Assembly (NCBI GenBank): GCA_023421115.1
Contig: JAEZUI010000219.1
Coordinates: 1 to 24,983, forward strand
Length of the DNA: 24,983 bases
Direction: 5' to 3'
Source: Bacillota bacterium
Lineage (GTDB): Bacteria; Bacillota; Clostridia; Acetivibrionales; Acetivibrionaceae
Part shown: positions 7,991 to 16,819 of the stretch, in pieces
Position numbering within the stretch: the first letter of the stretch is position 1
How the letters are laid out: the number at the start of each line of letters is the position of its first letter
Program-made: the position numbers and the translations under genes
Notes under the pieces: generated by a model
The model's input: the letters and a program-made list of their open reading frames with translations, nothing else
What the model was told of the DNA's origin: nothing
The model's database searches: none

Positions 7991-8013
7991 ATAACGTTAT
8001 AAACAACATTGTT
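7991..8013. promoter_or_regulatory. Two operator-like palindromes in the ABC-3C leader
   Basis: A perfect 10-base palindrome, ATAACGTTAT (7991-8000), is followed by AACAACATTGTT (8002-8013), whose 5-base arms are complementary. The centres are 12 bases apart and both lie between the -10 box and the ribosome-binding site. This is where a repressor would block transcription. Confidence 0.5.
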
Positions 8014-8019
8014 ATTTTA

Positions 8020-8048
8020 ATTGTATAACTTTTCCTGTTTATTTTCAA
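8020..8048 (-). promoter_or_regulatory. Sigma-A-type promoter of the ABC-3C operon
   Basis: On the minus strand, TTGAAA (8043-8048) and TACAAT (8020-8025) are separated by exactly 17 bases. It lies about 50 bases before the DUF1413 start and directly upstream of the operator-like palindromes. Confidence 0.75.
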
Positions 8049-8117
8049 CATCAAATCGTTATTTCAGACACATATTTACAGAACATTTATACTTTTTCCA
8101 GTAAATCTACTAACAAT

Positions 8118-8149
8118 AAAGCACTCAGGATTTTTAATCTGAGTGCTTT
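8118..8149. terminator. Terminator after hsdR
   Basis: Perfect 11-base arms, AAAGCACTCAG (8118-8128) and CTGAGTGCTTT (8139-8149), flank a 10-base loop. It lies 37 bases after the hsdR stop on the minus strand and isolates the RM transcript from the ABC-3C promoter. Confidence 0.85.
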
Positions 8150-8185
8150 TGGAATAATCGTTTTTCTGTAAAATCAGCAAACCTG

Positions 8186-10573
8186 TTATGCTATCTGTTT
8201 ATTGTCCGGTAATTCAAGGTTCCTTGTTAATTCTGATAAGATTTTTTCAAACTCGCCATTAAATACTTCTTCAACTTGTTCCTTGCGTCCAATAATTCTT
8301 TCATATATTGGATTATCAAATACCAAATCAATGTTAATGTCTTTTTTACTAGCTAGATTTGATACAATGATATCTTTTATTTTAGATAATATTCTTATTT
8401 GTTCATCAGTAAAATTATATGTGCTAATATATCCGTCATAAGCAAGTTTTACCCTATCTTCTAGAGAAGGAATGCTCTTTACTCCAAGTGCATGTAGGAA
8501 GAAATCCCAAATAGAACCTTGAGAGTATTGATAGATTCTCTGTAATTGCCCTTCGTCCAAATAAATGTCTGGTTTTTTAATCCAATCTTCAATTAAATCT
8601 AGTTCCTCTTGTGTCGGCGTATAATTTGGATTTGCAATTACCTTGTCCTTTATTATTTGAACATTATTATTTTTAGGATTATTAGCTTGATCTTCAAATA
8701 TTTTTCTTGCTTTTTCAATAGGAATATTATCAATAACTTTAAATTCGTCACCATGAATAAATACTCGCTGTATCATTTCAGCCGGATCTGGATTATCAAT
8801 TATAAAAAACTCCCCAGTTGGTGGATTAATTGTACCCCCAGTTACTATCTTTTTCCCTACATTTACTTTATTGGGTTTAATTGATCCAGCTCCATTGTCT
8901 CCCATACGTTTACATAATCCAACAAAATCTAAAACACGAAAACTAAATTTGCCACTCTTTACCGGATCTAATCTTGTACCGCGACCAATCATTTGAATAT
9001 ACTTTCCAACTGATTTTGTTATCGCAGCAAACGATATATATCTTACACATGGTATATCAACCCCTGTACTCATAATATCTACCGATACTACAATATACGG
9101 TTTTTCAAATGGTTTCTTAAATCTGCCTTTTACAAATTTATTTAAATCGTCATTATCAGAAATTACAGCTTCTGCATATTTTAAATCTCCGGTAAAGTCT
9201 TCATTAAATACATTATTAATTTCTTTGGCAAGCAATGTGCAATGAGCCTGACTCACTCCAAAAAGAATAACTTTTTCACCATATTGGGTATTTTTACGAA
9301 TTTCTTCAGCTATTCTTCTACATCTTTCTTCAGAAATATATTTTCTCTCTAATTGTTCCAATTTTAGAAGTTTTTCTTTTGGTAAATTAATCTTATTACG
9401 TGTTTCTGGATCTAGTACATATTCAATCGGAATACCTTCATCTTCTGCCTCTTTTGTCAAATGTGTCATAATCTCTAACACATCATAAGGAGCAAGGAAG
9501 CCTTCTTTGATCCCTCTCTCCATATCGAATTTATAATCTGGCTCATTATCTTCGCAGCCAAATAATTTATATGTATCAACGATAGCCAAATCTTCTTCTG
9601 ATACATCTGCACCTTCTTTTGCAACAGCATTTTTAGGTGTAGCAGTTAACCCTAATTTAGGGCATACAAAATGATCTAATACAACTTTTCTATTTACAGA
9701 AATTGACCGATGACATTCATCAACAATTATTAGGTCATAAAAATTGCTTGGTATTGAATTAAAAATTGTTTCAAGTGTATCAATTACTACTACATGTATT
9801 GGAGTGTGTTTATTTTGCCTAAAATTTGATGTAGTAATTCTTGATGCAGTATGATTACGTTTAATCAAAGAAAAGCCATCATCCAACGCTTGTTCAGCAA
9901 GAATACGTCTATCGACCACAAATAATACTTTCTTAGCTAGTCCATATTGAAGTAAGGCTTTTATTAACGCTACAGTTGTTCTTGTTTTTCCAAGACCTGT
10001 TGCCATATGCACCAACATTTTCTCTTTTCCTTCACGATACTTATCTATAAGTAAATTTATACATTCAAGTTGATAATATCTGTCTTTGCCTACAGTTGGA
10101 TCATATCCACCTGCTATCGTCGTGTCAATTTCTATGTTTTTTTCAAAGTTAATCTTCTTTAATTGTTCATTCTTTATCTTTATATCTTCGTAAGATAAAA
10201 ATGAATTTACTCTTTTATATTCTCCTGCTTCTAATCCTCGCCATGCATTATCATAGAACAAAATTCTTTCTTTGGAGCATGCATATAAAAATCTTGGTTT
10301 TAGAACAAAAGAATTAATTCTAAGTTGTGCAAATGCTTTCTTTTCACTATCTAGTTTATTTTCAATAACAACTAAAATTTCCCTTGTGATAGGATCCTGC
10401 AATACAATATCAGGTTCTATAAACGTTTTACCATAATCCTTTTGTTGTTCCATAGTTAATTGATATCTTGGTCTATATAGAAGTGTATCTCCAACAACCC
10501 AACCAAGTAATTTTAGATCTTCTATAACTTTTAGATCTACTGCAGTTGCCTCATTTGAAAATATATCTGACAT
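8186..10573 (-). CDS. hsdR: Type I restriction enzyme, R subunit (HsdR)
   Basis: A 795-residue protein with an N-terminal nuclease domain (IEPDIVLQD with Asp55; VVIENKLD with Glu71 and Lys73, a PD-(D/E)xK site). A superfamily 2 translocase follows: Walker A ATGLGKTR at 191-198, the DEAD-type box VDECHRS near 284-290, LTATPKN, and QMIGRGTRLD as motif VI. The C-terminal 200 residues resemble the EcoEI-type R C-terminal domain that contacts the methylase. It is shorter than EcoKI HsdR but normal for this branch. It cuts unmethylated DNA after ATP-driven translocation, as part of a complex with the fused M-S protein encoded three bases upstream. The start at 10573 has GAGGAGG in front. The gene ends 37 bases before a strong terminator. 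Confidence 0.95.
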   Translation of the reverse strand: MSDIFSNEATAVDLKVIEDLKLLGWVVGDTLLYRPRYQLTMEQQKDYGKTFIEPDIVLQDPITREILVVIENKLDSEKKAFAQLRINSFVLKPRFLYACSKERILFYDNAWRGLEAGEYKRVNSFLSYEDIKIKNEQLKKINFEKNIEIDTTIAGGYDPTVGKDRYYQLECINLLIDKYREGKEKMLVHMATGLGKTRTTVALIKALLQYGLAKKVLFVVDRRILAEQALDDGFSLIKRNHTASRITTSNFRQNKHTPIHVVVIDTLETIFNSIPSNFYDLIIVDECHRSISVNRKVVLDHFVCPKLGLTATPKNAVAKEGADVSEEDLAIVDTYKLFGCEDNEPDYKFDMERGIKEGFLAPYDVLEIMTHLTKEAEDEGIPIEYVLDPETRNKINLPKEKLLKLEQLERKYISEERCRRIAEEIRKNTQYGEKVILFGVSQAHCTLLAKEINNVFNEDFTGDLKYAEAVISDNDDLNKFVKGRFKKPFEKPYIVVSVDIMSTGVDIPCVRYISFAAITKSVGKYIQMIGRGTRLDPVKSGKFSFRVLDFVGLCKRMGDNGAGSIKPNKVNVGKKIVTGGTINPPTGEFFIIDNPDPAEMIQRVFIHGDEFKVIDNIPIEKARKIFEDQANNPKNNNVQIIKDKVIANPNYTPTQEELDLIEDWIKKPDIYLDEGQLQRIYQYSQGSIWDFFLHALGVKSIPSLEDRVKLAYDGYISTYNFTDEQIRILSKIKDIIVSNLASKKDINIDLVFDNPIYERIIGRKEQVEEVFNGEFEKILSELTRNLELPDNKQIA

Positions 10574-10576
10574 TTT

Positions 10577-13500
10577 TTATTCCTCCTCTTCCGTAAAAAT
10601 ACTAGAAATAAATAATTTTTTTCGTTTATTTATTTTATTTCCAAACTTCTCAATTGTTTTTATTTCTTGCATATCAGCATCAATTCTTCTAATTATTTCC
10701 TCTTGAATCGTAATATCCGGAAGGGGAATCAATATTTTTTTAAATTCAGTAGCACTAATATTATTAGTTCCACCACCTGCTTTGGGTTTTAATAAGCTTT
10801 TTCCCGTTTCACTCATTAAAAAGTACATTACATAATGCGGAAGGACTTTTTCATTATCAAATCTAAACCTTATTAAATAAGAAGCATAGACAAAATCCTC
10901 ATCACTATTCCATACTGCACATTTTCCTACAAGCCTTGGATTTCCATTTGATCGAACAATTAATAAATCATTCTTTTGTAGCTTATACTTCATATAGTCT
11001 TTTTCAGACAGTTCAACCTTTTTAACATCAGAGAGATCAAAATCACAATATGATATATTTCCAATTCTTAAAACTTTATATGTTCCGTTATGATAGTCTG
11101 ATTTTTCTGATGTTCCATATAACGATTCTATAATCAACTCTCCTAAAGGAATTTGTTTGAAGCTATCATCTTCAAACAAGCTAGAATCAATCCCCCATGT
11201 GTTTAAAATTGTTTCCGCATTTTTTGTCATAGTATTTAGTTTTTCATATTCAACTACTATTTTATTTTGTAAATCAATGTCTGGTAAGGGTATTAGAAAA
11301 TTACACATATCTCCAAATGTAAAATTCATTCTCACACCATTACCAACATTTGCTTTTTGGTTTACATATTCAGAGAACAATTCACTTTTAAAAACAAAAT
11401 CAAGGTACTTAGGATGTAATATTTCACAATTAGTTCCAAAAACAACATAAGCACCACTTATAATTTGGTTTTCATAATCAAATTCATTGAGTCCTATTGA
11501 TCCAACATTAATTCTATAGGGGTTATAACAAAACTCATTCTTATTAACTAATATATAGGTTTGATTTGTTTCCTCTGGTTTTAATGTTTCATTTCTAAAA
11601 ATACCAATCTCATTAGAAACACCAAGGATTTTCCAATTAGTCTCAGGATTATTCGAAGGTTTGACCTTATTAGTATTCTCTATGATGTAATCACCTAGTT
11701 TAACCATCGGGTAACGTGCACCACTTTTTAGTATTGCATCAGCTCTTTTTAACTCTTTAATAGAGCTAGTCTGATCTTGTGATATGCCAGCAATATACTC
11801 TCTAACAATATCTGCTTCTATTGCATTATTCAAATCAAACTCTGCTATATTCTTTATAGCAGTTTTAAAGTCAGCTTTTAATAGGTTATCATATCGTTTC
11901 TCTAAACTTTTACTTATTTTTTCCGGTTTATATGGTTCTATAAGATCTCCCCAATCTTTTAGTTGATTATCTGGTAAACTACTTCTATAAGTAATAGCAT
12001 TAAAAGAAAACAAATATGCTTTATCAATTCTTTTTGCAATTTCATTCTGGATTTTACTTTCCCAGCTTAAATCAAATTGATTTAATTGATTAGTAAATTC
12101 TTCAAGAAGTATTTTTTCATTTTCAATCCTAGCTTGTAGTGCTAATCGAAGTTTTTCACGTTCCTCGTCACGTTTTGGTTCAAGTGTTTCTTTGACCTCA
12201 TTAATAATTTTATATTTTACTCTTGGATCAAGAACCTTTAGCCAATCAACTGAAAGCATGAATGAGTTTTTCTTTTCGGGGGGCATCAGTCCCCTTTTAA
12301 TATAATTATGATAGATATCAAGTGCCTCTACAAGTTGTGATCCCTCTTTAACAGTTCTATTCGCACCTAATGTATATCCATCGTTAGTAACTTGATAGAA
12401 CCAAACATTTTCTGTAGGTTTACCTTTTTCAAATAATAATATTGATGTTTTTGGTCCTTGACCGCCTTTACTAACAAATACGCCTTGTGGTAATCCAATT
12501 ACTCCTATGAGATTTGCTTCCTCTAGCAACATTCTTCTTAATGTTCTTGCACTTGCTTGATCCCAAGTCAAAAATCCTTCTGACACTATTACAGCACATT
12601 TACCACCTGGCTTTAACGAATCTAGCATTAGTTTTACAAACAAAATTGTTGTTTCATTTTCCTTGCTAAATTCTTCCCAAACATTAGGATATGACTCTTT
12701 ATCCCTTTCAGCTCCGAAAGGGGGATTTGCAAGTATAATGGACTTAGAATTAATAATATTATAGTCAAAAATATCTAACGAATCTCCCTGTCTTATATTA
12801 TGAGGATTTAACCCTCTGATATAAAAATTGACTGCAGCCATTTTTCTTATCATACCAAGATATTCAATTCCAGATATTCCTGCACGATAAAAGTTAAATG
12901 TTTCCTCTTCTGAAGGCATTTTTGAATTATTTTTATCAAAATAATTTTTAAACCATTCTTTCAATTCAGGGTGTGCTTTAGTTCCTGGCCATTTGTCATC
13001 TTTAGTAATACTTTCCATAACAAATTCAAAGGAATCAAACAAAAATCCTCCTGTACCACAGGCTGGATCAAATATTGTATCCTTAATTGACGGTTCTACC
13101 AATCCAACCATAAATTGTCTTATATGGTCTGGAGTTCTAAAAAGGCCAATTTCCTTTGTTCCACCAGTTTCAGATAATGCTGATTCAATTGCATCACCGA
13201 GTAGATCAGTATTTAACAATCTATCTTCATCTAAGTCTGAAATTAATGTAATAACTTCTTCAAGATTTCCGCTTTGCACATTGTTCGTAAAGTTAGAATT
13301 TTTAAAAACCTCTTGAATAAGTACAAGTTGATCTTGAACTTTTATTGACAGATTACCTTTTAACACTTTTCTTGCTTCAGTTAAAATATTTCCATAGAAA
13401 GGAAAGAAGTTTTTATTTAACTCTTCGGTTATCTTTTGACTATCGATTGTTTCTAGATAATAGAACAGTTTATTCTGATTTTCTTCTTTATTAAATAATT

Positions 13501-13681
13501 CTCTAAGTTCATTAAAAGCTGAATCCTTTTTAAGTTTCACTTCAAAAATCCGAAGAAGTAATAATTCTATTATATACTCAACTCTTTGAACCGGAGTCCC
13601 TGCGGGTCTTAACTTATTGTGAAGCTTTTTTAATGAATTATTTGTTTTTGTATCTGCATAATGAACCGTTGATCGTGCCAT
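10577..13681 (-). CDS. hsdM: Type I RM methylase-specificity fusion (HsdM-HsdS)
   Basis: A 1034-residue protein joining two usual subunits. Residues 1-180 resemble the HsdM N-terminal helical domain. Residues about 180-480 are an N6-adenine methyltransferase with the AdoMet motif FDPACGTGGF (204-213) and the catalytic NPPF (319-322). Residues 500-650 form a charged helical linker. From about 655 there are two target-recognition units of HsdS type, beginning YPMVKLGDYI and QIPLGELIIE, each followed by a conserved helix (PLPDIDLQNKI, PLPDITIQEEI). One polypeptide thus both recognises and methylates the target, and the two half-repeats suggest a bipartite site. No separate hsdS or inverted specificity cassette is present. 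AAGGTGG precedes the ATG at 13681. It lies three bases upstream of hsdR, so they form one operon. Confidence 0.93.
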   Translation of the reverse strand: MARSTVHYADTKTNNSLKKLHNKLRPAGTPVQRVEYIIELLLLRIFEVKLKKDSAFNELRELFNKEENQNKLFYYLETIDSQKITEELNKNFFPFYGNILTEARKVLKGNLSIKVQDQLVLIQEVFKNSNFTNNVQSGNLEEVITLISDLDEDRLLNTDLLGDAIESALSETGGTKEIGLFRTPDHIRQFMVGLVEPSIKDTIFDPACGTGGFLFDSFEFVMESITKDDKWPGTKAHPELKEWFKNYFDKNNSKMPSEEETFNFYRAGISGIEYLGMIRKMAAVNFYIRGLNPHNIRQGDSLDIFDYNIINSKSIILANPPFGAERDKESYPNVWEEFSKENETTILFVKLMLDSLKPGGKCAVIVSEGFLTWDQASARTLRRMLLEEANLIGVIGLPQGVFVSKGGQGPKTSILLFEKGKPTENVWFYQVTNDGYTLGANRTVKEGSQLVEALDIYHNYIKRGLMPPEKKNSFMLSVDWLKVLDPRVKYKIINEVKETLEPKRDEEREKLRLALQARIENEKILLEEFTNQLNQFDLSWESKIQNEIAKRIDKAYLFSFNAITYRSSLPDNQLKDWGDLIEPYKPEKISKSLEKRYDNLLKADFKTAIKNIAEFDLNNAIEADIVREYIAGISQDQTSSIKELKRADAILKSGARYPMVKLGDYIIENTNKVKPSNNPETNWKILGVSNEIGIFRNETLKPEETNQTYILVNKNEFCYNPYRINVGSIGLNEFDYENQIISGAYVVFGTNCEILHPKYLDFVFKSELFSEYVNQKANVGNGVRMNFTFGDMCNFLIPLPDIDLQNKIVVEYEKLNTMTKNAETILNTWGIDSSLFEDDSFKQIPLGELIIESLYGTSEKSDYHNGTYKVLRIGNISYCDFDLSDVKKVELSEKDYMKYKLQKNDLLIVRSNGNPRLVGKCAVWNSDEDFVYASYLIRFRFDNEKVLPHYVMYFLMSETGKSLLKPKAGGGTNNISATEFKKILIPLPDITIQEEIIRRIDADMQEIKTIEKFGNKINKRKKLFISSIFTEEEE

Positions 13682-13735
13682 TTGTTACCACCTTGTCTAA
13701 TATTTGATGTCTTACTTAATATATTCACCTATCAG

Positions 13736-13744
13736 ATTATAGCA
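13736..13744 (-). promoter_or_regulatory. Extended -10 promoter for the RM operon
   Basis: On the minus strand, TGCTATAAT (an extended -10 of the TGnTATAAT form) lies about 55 bases before the HsdM-S start. The best upstream -35 candidate is poor, which is common for extended -10 promoters. Confidence 0.55.
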
Positions 13745-13886
13745 CAAAGCACTTTCAAATGCTAGTCACCCGTCCGTTCCAATGAAATATTTACACAAAA
13801 TATATCAAAAATCTTATATTGACTATATTTAATATATATAAATGGGTATTTTTCTGATTTTTCGCCTCTAAGTTTCTTAATAATTT

Positions 13887-14186
13887 TTAATATTCTTCTG
13901 GGAGTAGAAAAGTAACATATAAGTACTCAATATTCTTATAGTCTTCCACTCTTTCATCTTTCTGAAATTTAGCAATTACCCAAAATTTTTTATCACCATA
14001 GCAAAAAACTTGTATGTAGTCTGGATTCTCATAAGTTTCATTAATCAATGCTATAGCTGCAAATATTATCAATGAAGAATCTTCTCCAAACAATTCTTGA
14101 AATTTCTTGGTGCACACTGGTTTATTGTTAAAATTAAAGTTACCTTCGCATTCCTGCTCTTCTAATACTAATTTTTCTGTAAGCAT
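13887..14186 (-). CDS. Small protein of unknown function, weakly DUF960-like
   Basis: A 99-residue acidic, soluble protein with a GAAAGGA ribosome-binding site before the ATG at 14186. The central DYIQVFCYGDKKFWVI and the C-terminal YVTFLLPEEY recall the DYLQVF and LLPEEY parts of DUF960 proteins, which are common in Firmicutes mobile elements and have no known function. The match is weak and from memory. It lies 65 bases downstream of the last recombinase gene on the same strand, so it may be the tail of that operon, and about 150 bases upstream of the RM promoter. Confidence 0.55.
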   Translation of the reverse strand: MLTEKLVLEEQECEGNFNFNNKPVCTKKFQELFGEDSSLIIFAAIALINETYENPDYIQVFCYGDKKFWVIAKFQKDERVEDYKNIEYLYVTFLLPEEY

Positions 14187-14251
14187 AATATCTATCCTTT
14201 CTATAATAGTACAAAATTCTTATTTAATTATGTATCTCAAATAATTCTTGA

Positions 14252-15895
14252 CTACTCACCATATGCCACCCTTTGCTTCATCACAATTCCGGATTTAAAT
14301 TGTATTTCTATCTTATCTTCTCTGATAACTTTGACACTCTGTAGCAGCTGTCTGACCAGTTCATCGTCATATCCCCCTACTGTACAAGTGCTATCCTTGA
14401 GGCAATGATCCACATCATCAATCCTCTGACTAAAGGTTTCTGCCAGCCTGTTTTCCTGTGTCAGCTTAAGCTTTTTCAATTTCAAGTCTCTTATTCGTTC
14501 GGCGATGCTATGGTATTGCTCGTCAAAATTCTCATTAACAGAACCCTGCTTTGCATTTTCTTCAATCAGGGTAAGCATTTTACCTTGCAGCTTTTCTATT
14601 TGCTCATCATACTCAGAAGGGATATGTCTGGTAGAATAGCTACCGATGACTCTGATTACATTTTCCCGGAAGGCTCCTACAAATTCACCTTGATTTTCAA
14701 CTACGCTATTTATGGCGGTCATAATTGCCTCATACAGGGGTTGTTCTTTCAAAGTGGGGGAATGTTTGCAGTTCTTTGTTCCGTTCTTTAAACGGTTGTC
14801 ACAGCGCCACACGGCGCTTTTCTGCCCATACTTTGACCAGGTCTGCCTGCGGTATGGCTGACCGCATTCACCGCATACCATAATATCCGATAAAGCGTAT
14901 TTAGAGCTGTATTTGCTTTTTTCTGACTTGGATTTCTTTTCGGAAGATGGCTTGTATATAGCAGCCCGCCTTGCTTTTTCTTCCTGAACCTTATAAAAAA
15001 GCTCTCTTGGGATAATCGCCTCATGGTTATCCTCAATATAATATTGCGGAACAATTCCTTGATTTTTAACTCGTTTCTTGCTAAGAAAATCTACGGTATA
15101 GGTCTTTTGCAGTAATGCATCGCCCATATATTTTTCATTTCGGAGCATCTGATCTATTACACTTGGATGCCAAGTATCCATTCCTGTTACTGTTTTGATA
15201 CCATCCGTTTTCAATATTTTTGCAATCTTGATGCTGCTATTACCTTCTAAATAAAGCCTGAATATTCGTCTTACTAGCTCGGCTTCCTCCGGTACAATGA
15301 CCAACTCGCCATTTCCATCCTTGGTGTAGCCTAAAAACTTATTATGATTGACCGAGATAACTCCGTTTTCAAATCGCCTTACCAATCCCCAGCGAGTGTT
15401 TTCGCTTAGGTTACGGCTTTCTTCCTGTGCCTGACTGCTCAGTATAGTAATCAAAAGCTCGCCTGTACCATCCAGTGTATTGACTCCCTCTTTTTCAAAA
15501 ATAACACCGATATTTTTTTCCTTGAGTTTTCTAATATTTTGTAGGGAGTCTACCGTATTCCTTGCAAATCGGCTGACTGACTTGGTGATGACCAGATCAA
15601 TTTTTCCTGCGATGCAATCTTCTATCATGGTATTGAAGTCATCACGTTTCTTGGTGTTTGTTGCTGATTTTCCGTCATCAGCGTAGATTCCTGCTAGTTT
15701 CCAATTTGGGTTGCTTTGTATCTTTTCAGTGTAATAGGATACCTGTGCTTCATAGCTGGTTTCCTGCTGTTCTAAGGTAGTACTTACTCGACAGTACGCT
15801 GCTACCCTGAGCATTTTATATTGTACTTTTATGCTTCGGTCATATTCCGGTTGAGACGGTATCACCGATATATTCTTTTTTCTTGCTGTTTGCAT
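14252..15895 (-). CDS. Large serine recombinase (third in the operon)
   Basis: A 547-residue large serine recombinase. The resolvase domain begins VAAYCRVST with catalytic Ser38, has the ITKSVSRFARNT arginine motif, and runs to about residue 180. A recombinase domain follows (NGELVIVPEEAELVRRIF, then SIKIAKILKTDGI). A zinc ribbon (MVCGECGQPYRR, then WRCDN and NCKH) sits near residues 345-385, and a coiled-coil region near 440-500. Length and domain order are normal for the family, which integrates and excises ICEs and phages without long homology. It starts 24 bases after the preceding gene, with AAAGGATG before the ATG. It is one of two complete recombinases here, so which one acts as integrase cannot be said from sequence. 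Confidence 0.92.
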   Translation of the reverse strand: MQTARKKNISVIPSQPEYDRSIKVQYKMLRVAAYCRVSTTLEQQETSYEAQVSYYTEKIQSNPNWKLAGIYADDGKSATNTKKRDDFNTMIEDCIAGKIDLVITKSVSRFARNTVDSLQNIRKLKEKNIGVIFEKEGVNTLDGTGELLITILSSQAQEESRNLSENTRWGLVRRFENGVISVNHNKFLGYTKDGNGELVIVPEEAELVRRIFRLYLEGNSSIKIAKILKTDGIKTVTGMDTWHPSVIDQMLRNEKYMGDALLQKTYTVDFLSKKRVKNQGIVPQYYIEDNHEAIIPRELFYKVQEEKARRAAIYKPSSEKKSKSEKSKYSSKYALSDIMVCGECGQPYRRQTWSKYGQKSAVWRCDNRLKNGTKNCKHSPTLKEQPLYEAIMTAINSVVENQGEFVGAFRENVIRVIGSYSTRHIPSEYDEQIEKLQGKMLTLIEENAKQGSVNENFDEQYHSIAERIRDLKLKKLKLTQENRLAETFSQRIDDVDHCLKDSTCTVGGYDDELVRQLLQSVKVIREDKIEIQFKSGIVMKQRVAYGE

Positions 15896-15919
15896 CTAAT
15901 CGCATCCTTTCTTGAGATT

Positions 15920-16819
15920 TTAATAGGTTCCGTCTATGGTTAATCCGTTGATGAATTCAAAAGTAAGCCGCCTGTCGGCATAAATCGTCAAGTGCTTGAC
16001 TACCGTCAAAAACAAATCATCATCAAATTCCTTTAGCTGCTCTCGCTGTGAAAAAACTTGCTTCATTTTCTCAGTGGTATGTTCATAATCCTTAATTTCC
16101 GCACTGTTGTAAAAAGCCATTGCTCTTTTAAAAATCAAGCTGGACAGTTCTTTCGAAGAATACCGTCCATTTGATTCAAGCTCTTTTACCCTTTGATCTA
16201 GCTTTTTAAATTCTATATTAACAGGTTGGGAAACTGTCTTGGGCTTCTGGTCTAATATGTACCTCTTGGAAATAATGTGATTTGCAGCACTTATGAATGC
16301 TTCCTTGATCTGTTCATCCGTAATCACTCCACATCGGCATTGTACTCTATTCTTATAAATATACTTTTTGCATTTCCAATTCGTGCGTTCTGAAGATTTA
16401 CCGCTGTGTTCCACATATTTGCGGTAAATCTCACCGCATTCTCCACAGCGAAGCTTGCCGCTGAAGATATATTGATTGACCATACTATTGGGCTGTGCGG
16501 TTCTGCCTAATGTCTGGCAGCGTTCTTTTCTGCGGCTTTGCACCTGTTCAAACTGTTCTTTCTCTATCATCTGCGGATAAAGGTCATCGCCTAAGTATTT
16601 GGTGTTTTCTAAAATCTTGCCGATAGAACCATGATTCCATGAAGGCTTATTGTTGGCATTTGAAAATCCCATTGCGGTCAGTTCCTTGGCTAAACCATAG
16701 GTGGAAACTCCAGAAAGATAATCCTTAAAAACCTTTTTCACTACTTTCCCTTTTGTTTCATCGATTTGAATTTTCCCATCAACCATTTTATAGCCGATCG
16801 GCATATGTCGCTGCATCAT
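15920..16819 (-). CDS. Recombinase-like protein lacking the catalytic domain
   Basis: A 299-residue protein that starts directly in the recombinase domain (PIGYKMVDGKIQIDETKG, with a Y-G-L-A-K-E-L helix). It continues through a zinc ribbon (LRCGECGEIYRK, then WKCKKYIYKNRVQCRC) and a helical C-terminal part. The N-terminal resolvase domain with the Ser nucleophile is absent. This is not a recent truncation, because the ATG overlaps the stop of the preceding gene as ATGA and the frame is clean. It keeps the DNA-binding modules, so it probably acts as a partner or directionality factor for the two full recombinases, or as a DNA-binding competitor. That is inference. Its position between two complete recombinase genes suggests they work as a set. 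Confidence 0.85.
   Translation of the reverse strand: MMQRHMPIGYKMVDGKIQIDETKGKVVKKVFKDYLSGVSTYGLAKELTAMGFSNANNKPSWNHGSIGKILENTKYLGDDLYPQMIEKEQFEQVQSRRKERCQTLGRTAQPNSMVNQYIFSGKLRCGECGEIYRKYVEHSGKSSERTNWKCKKYIYKNRVQCRCGVITDEQIKEAFISAANHIISKRYILDQKPKTVSQPVNIEFKKLDQRVKELESNGRYSSKELSSLIFKRAMAFYNSAEIKDYEHTTEKMKQVFSQREQLKEFDDDLFLTVVKHLTIYADRRLTFEFINGLTIDGTY

Noticed and set aside
7971..8054. Upstream start for the DUF1413 protein
   Set aside because: It would put coding sequence over the -10 and -35 boxes and the operator-like palindromes, and it adds a non-conserved hydrophobic lead.
14788..15054. 88-codon minus-strand frame inside the 547-residue recombinase gene
   Set aside because: It is a shadow in another frame of a well-supported recombinase gene.
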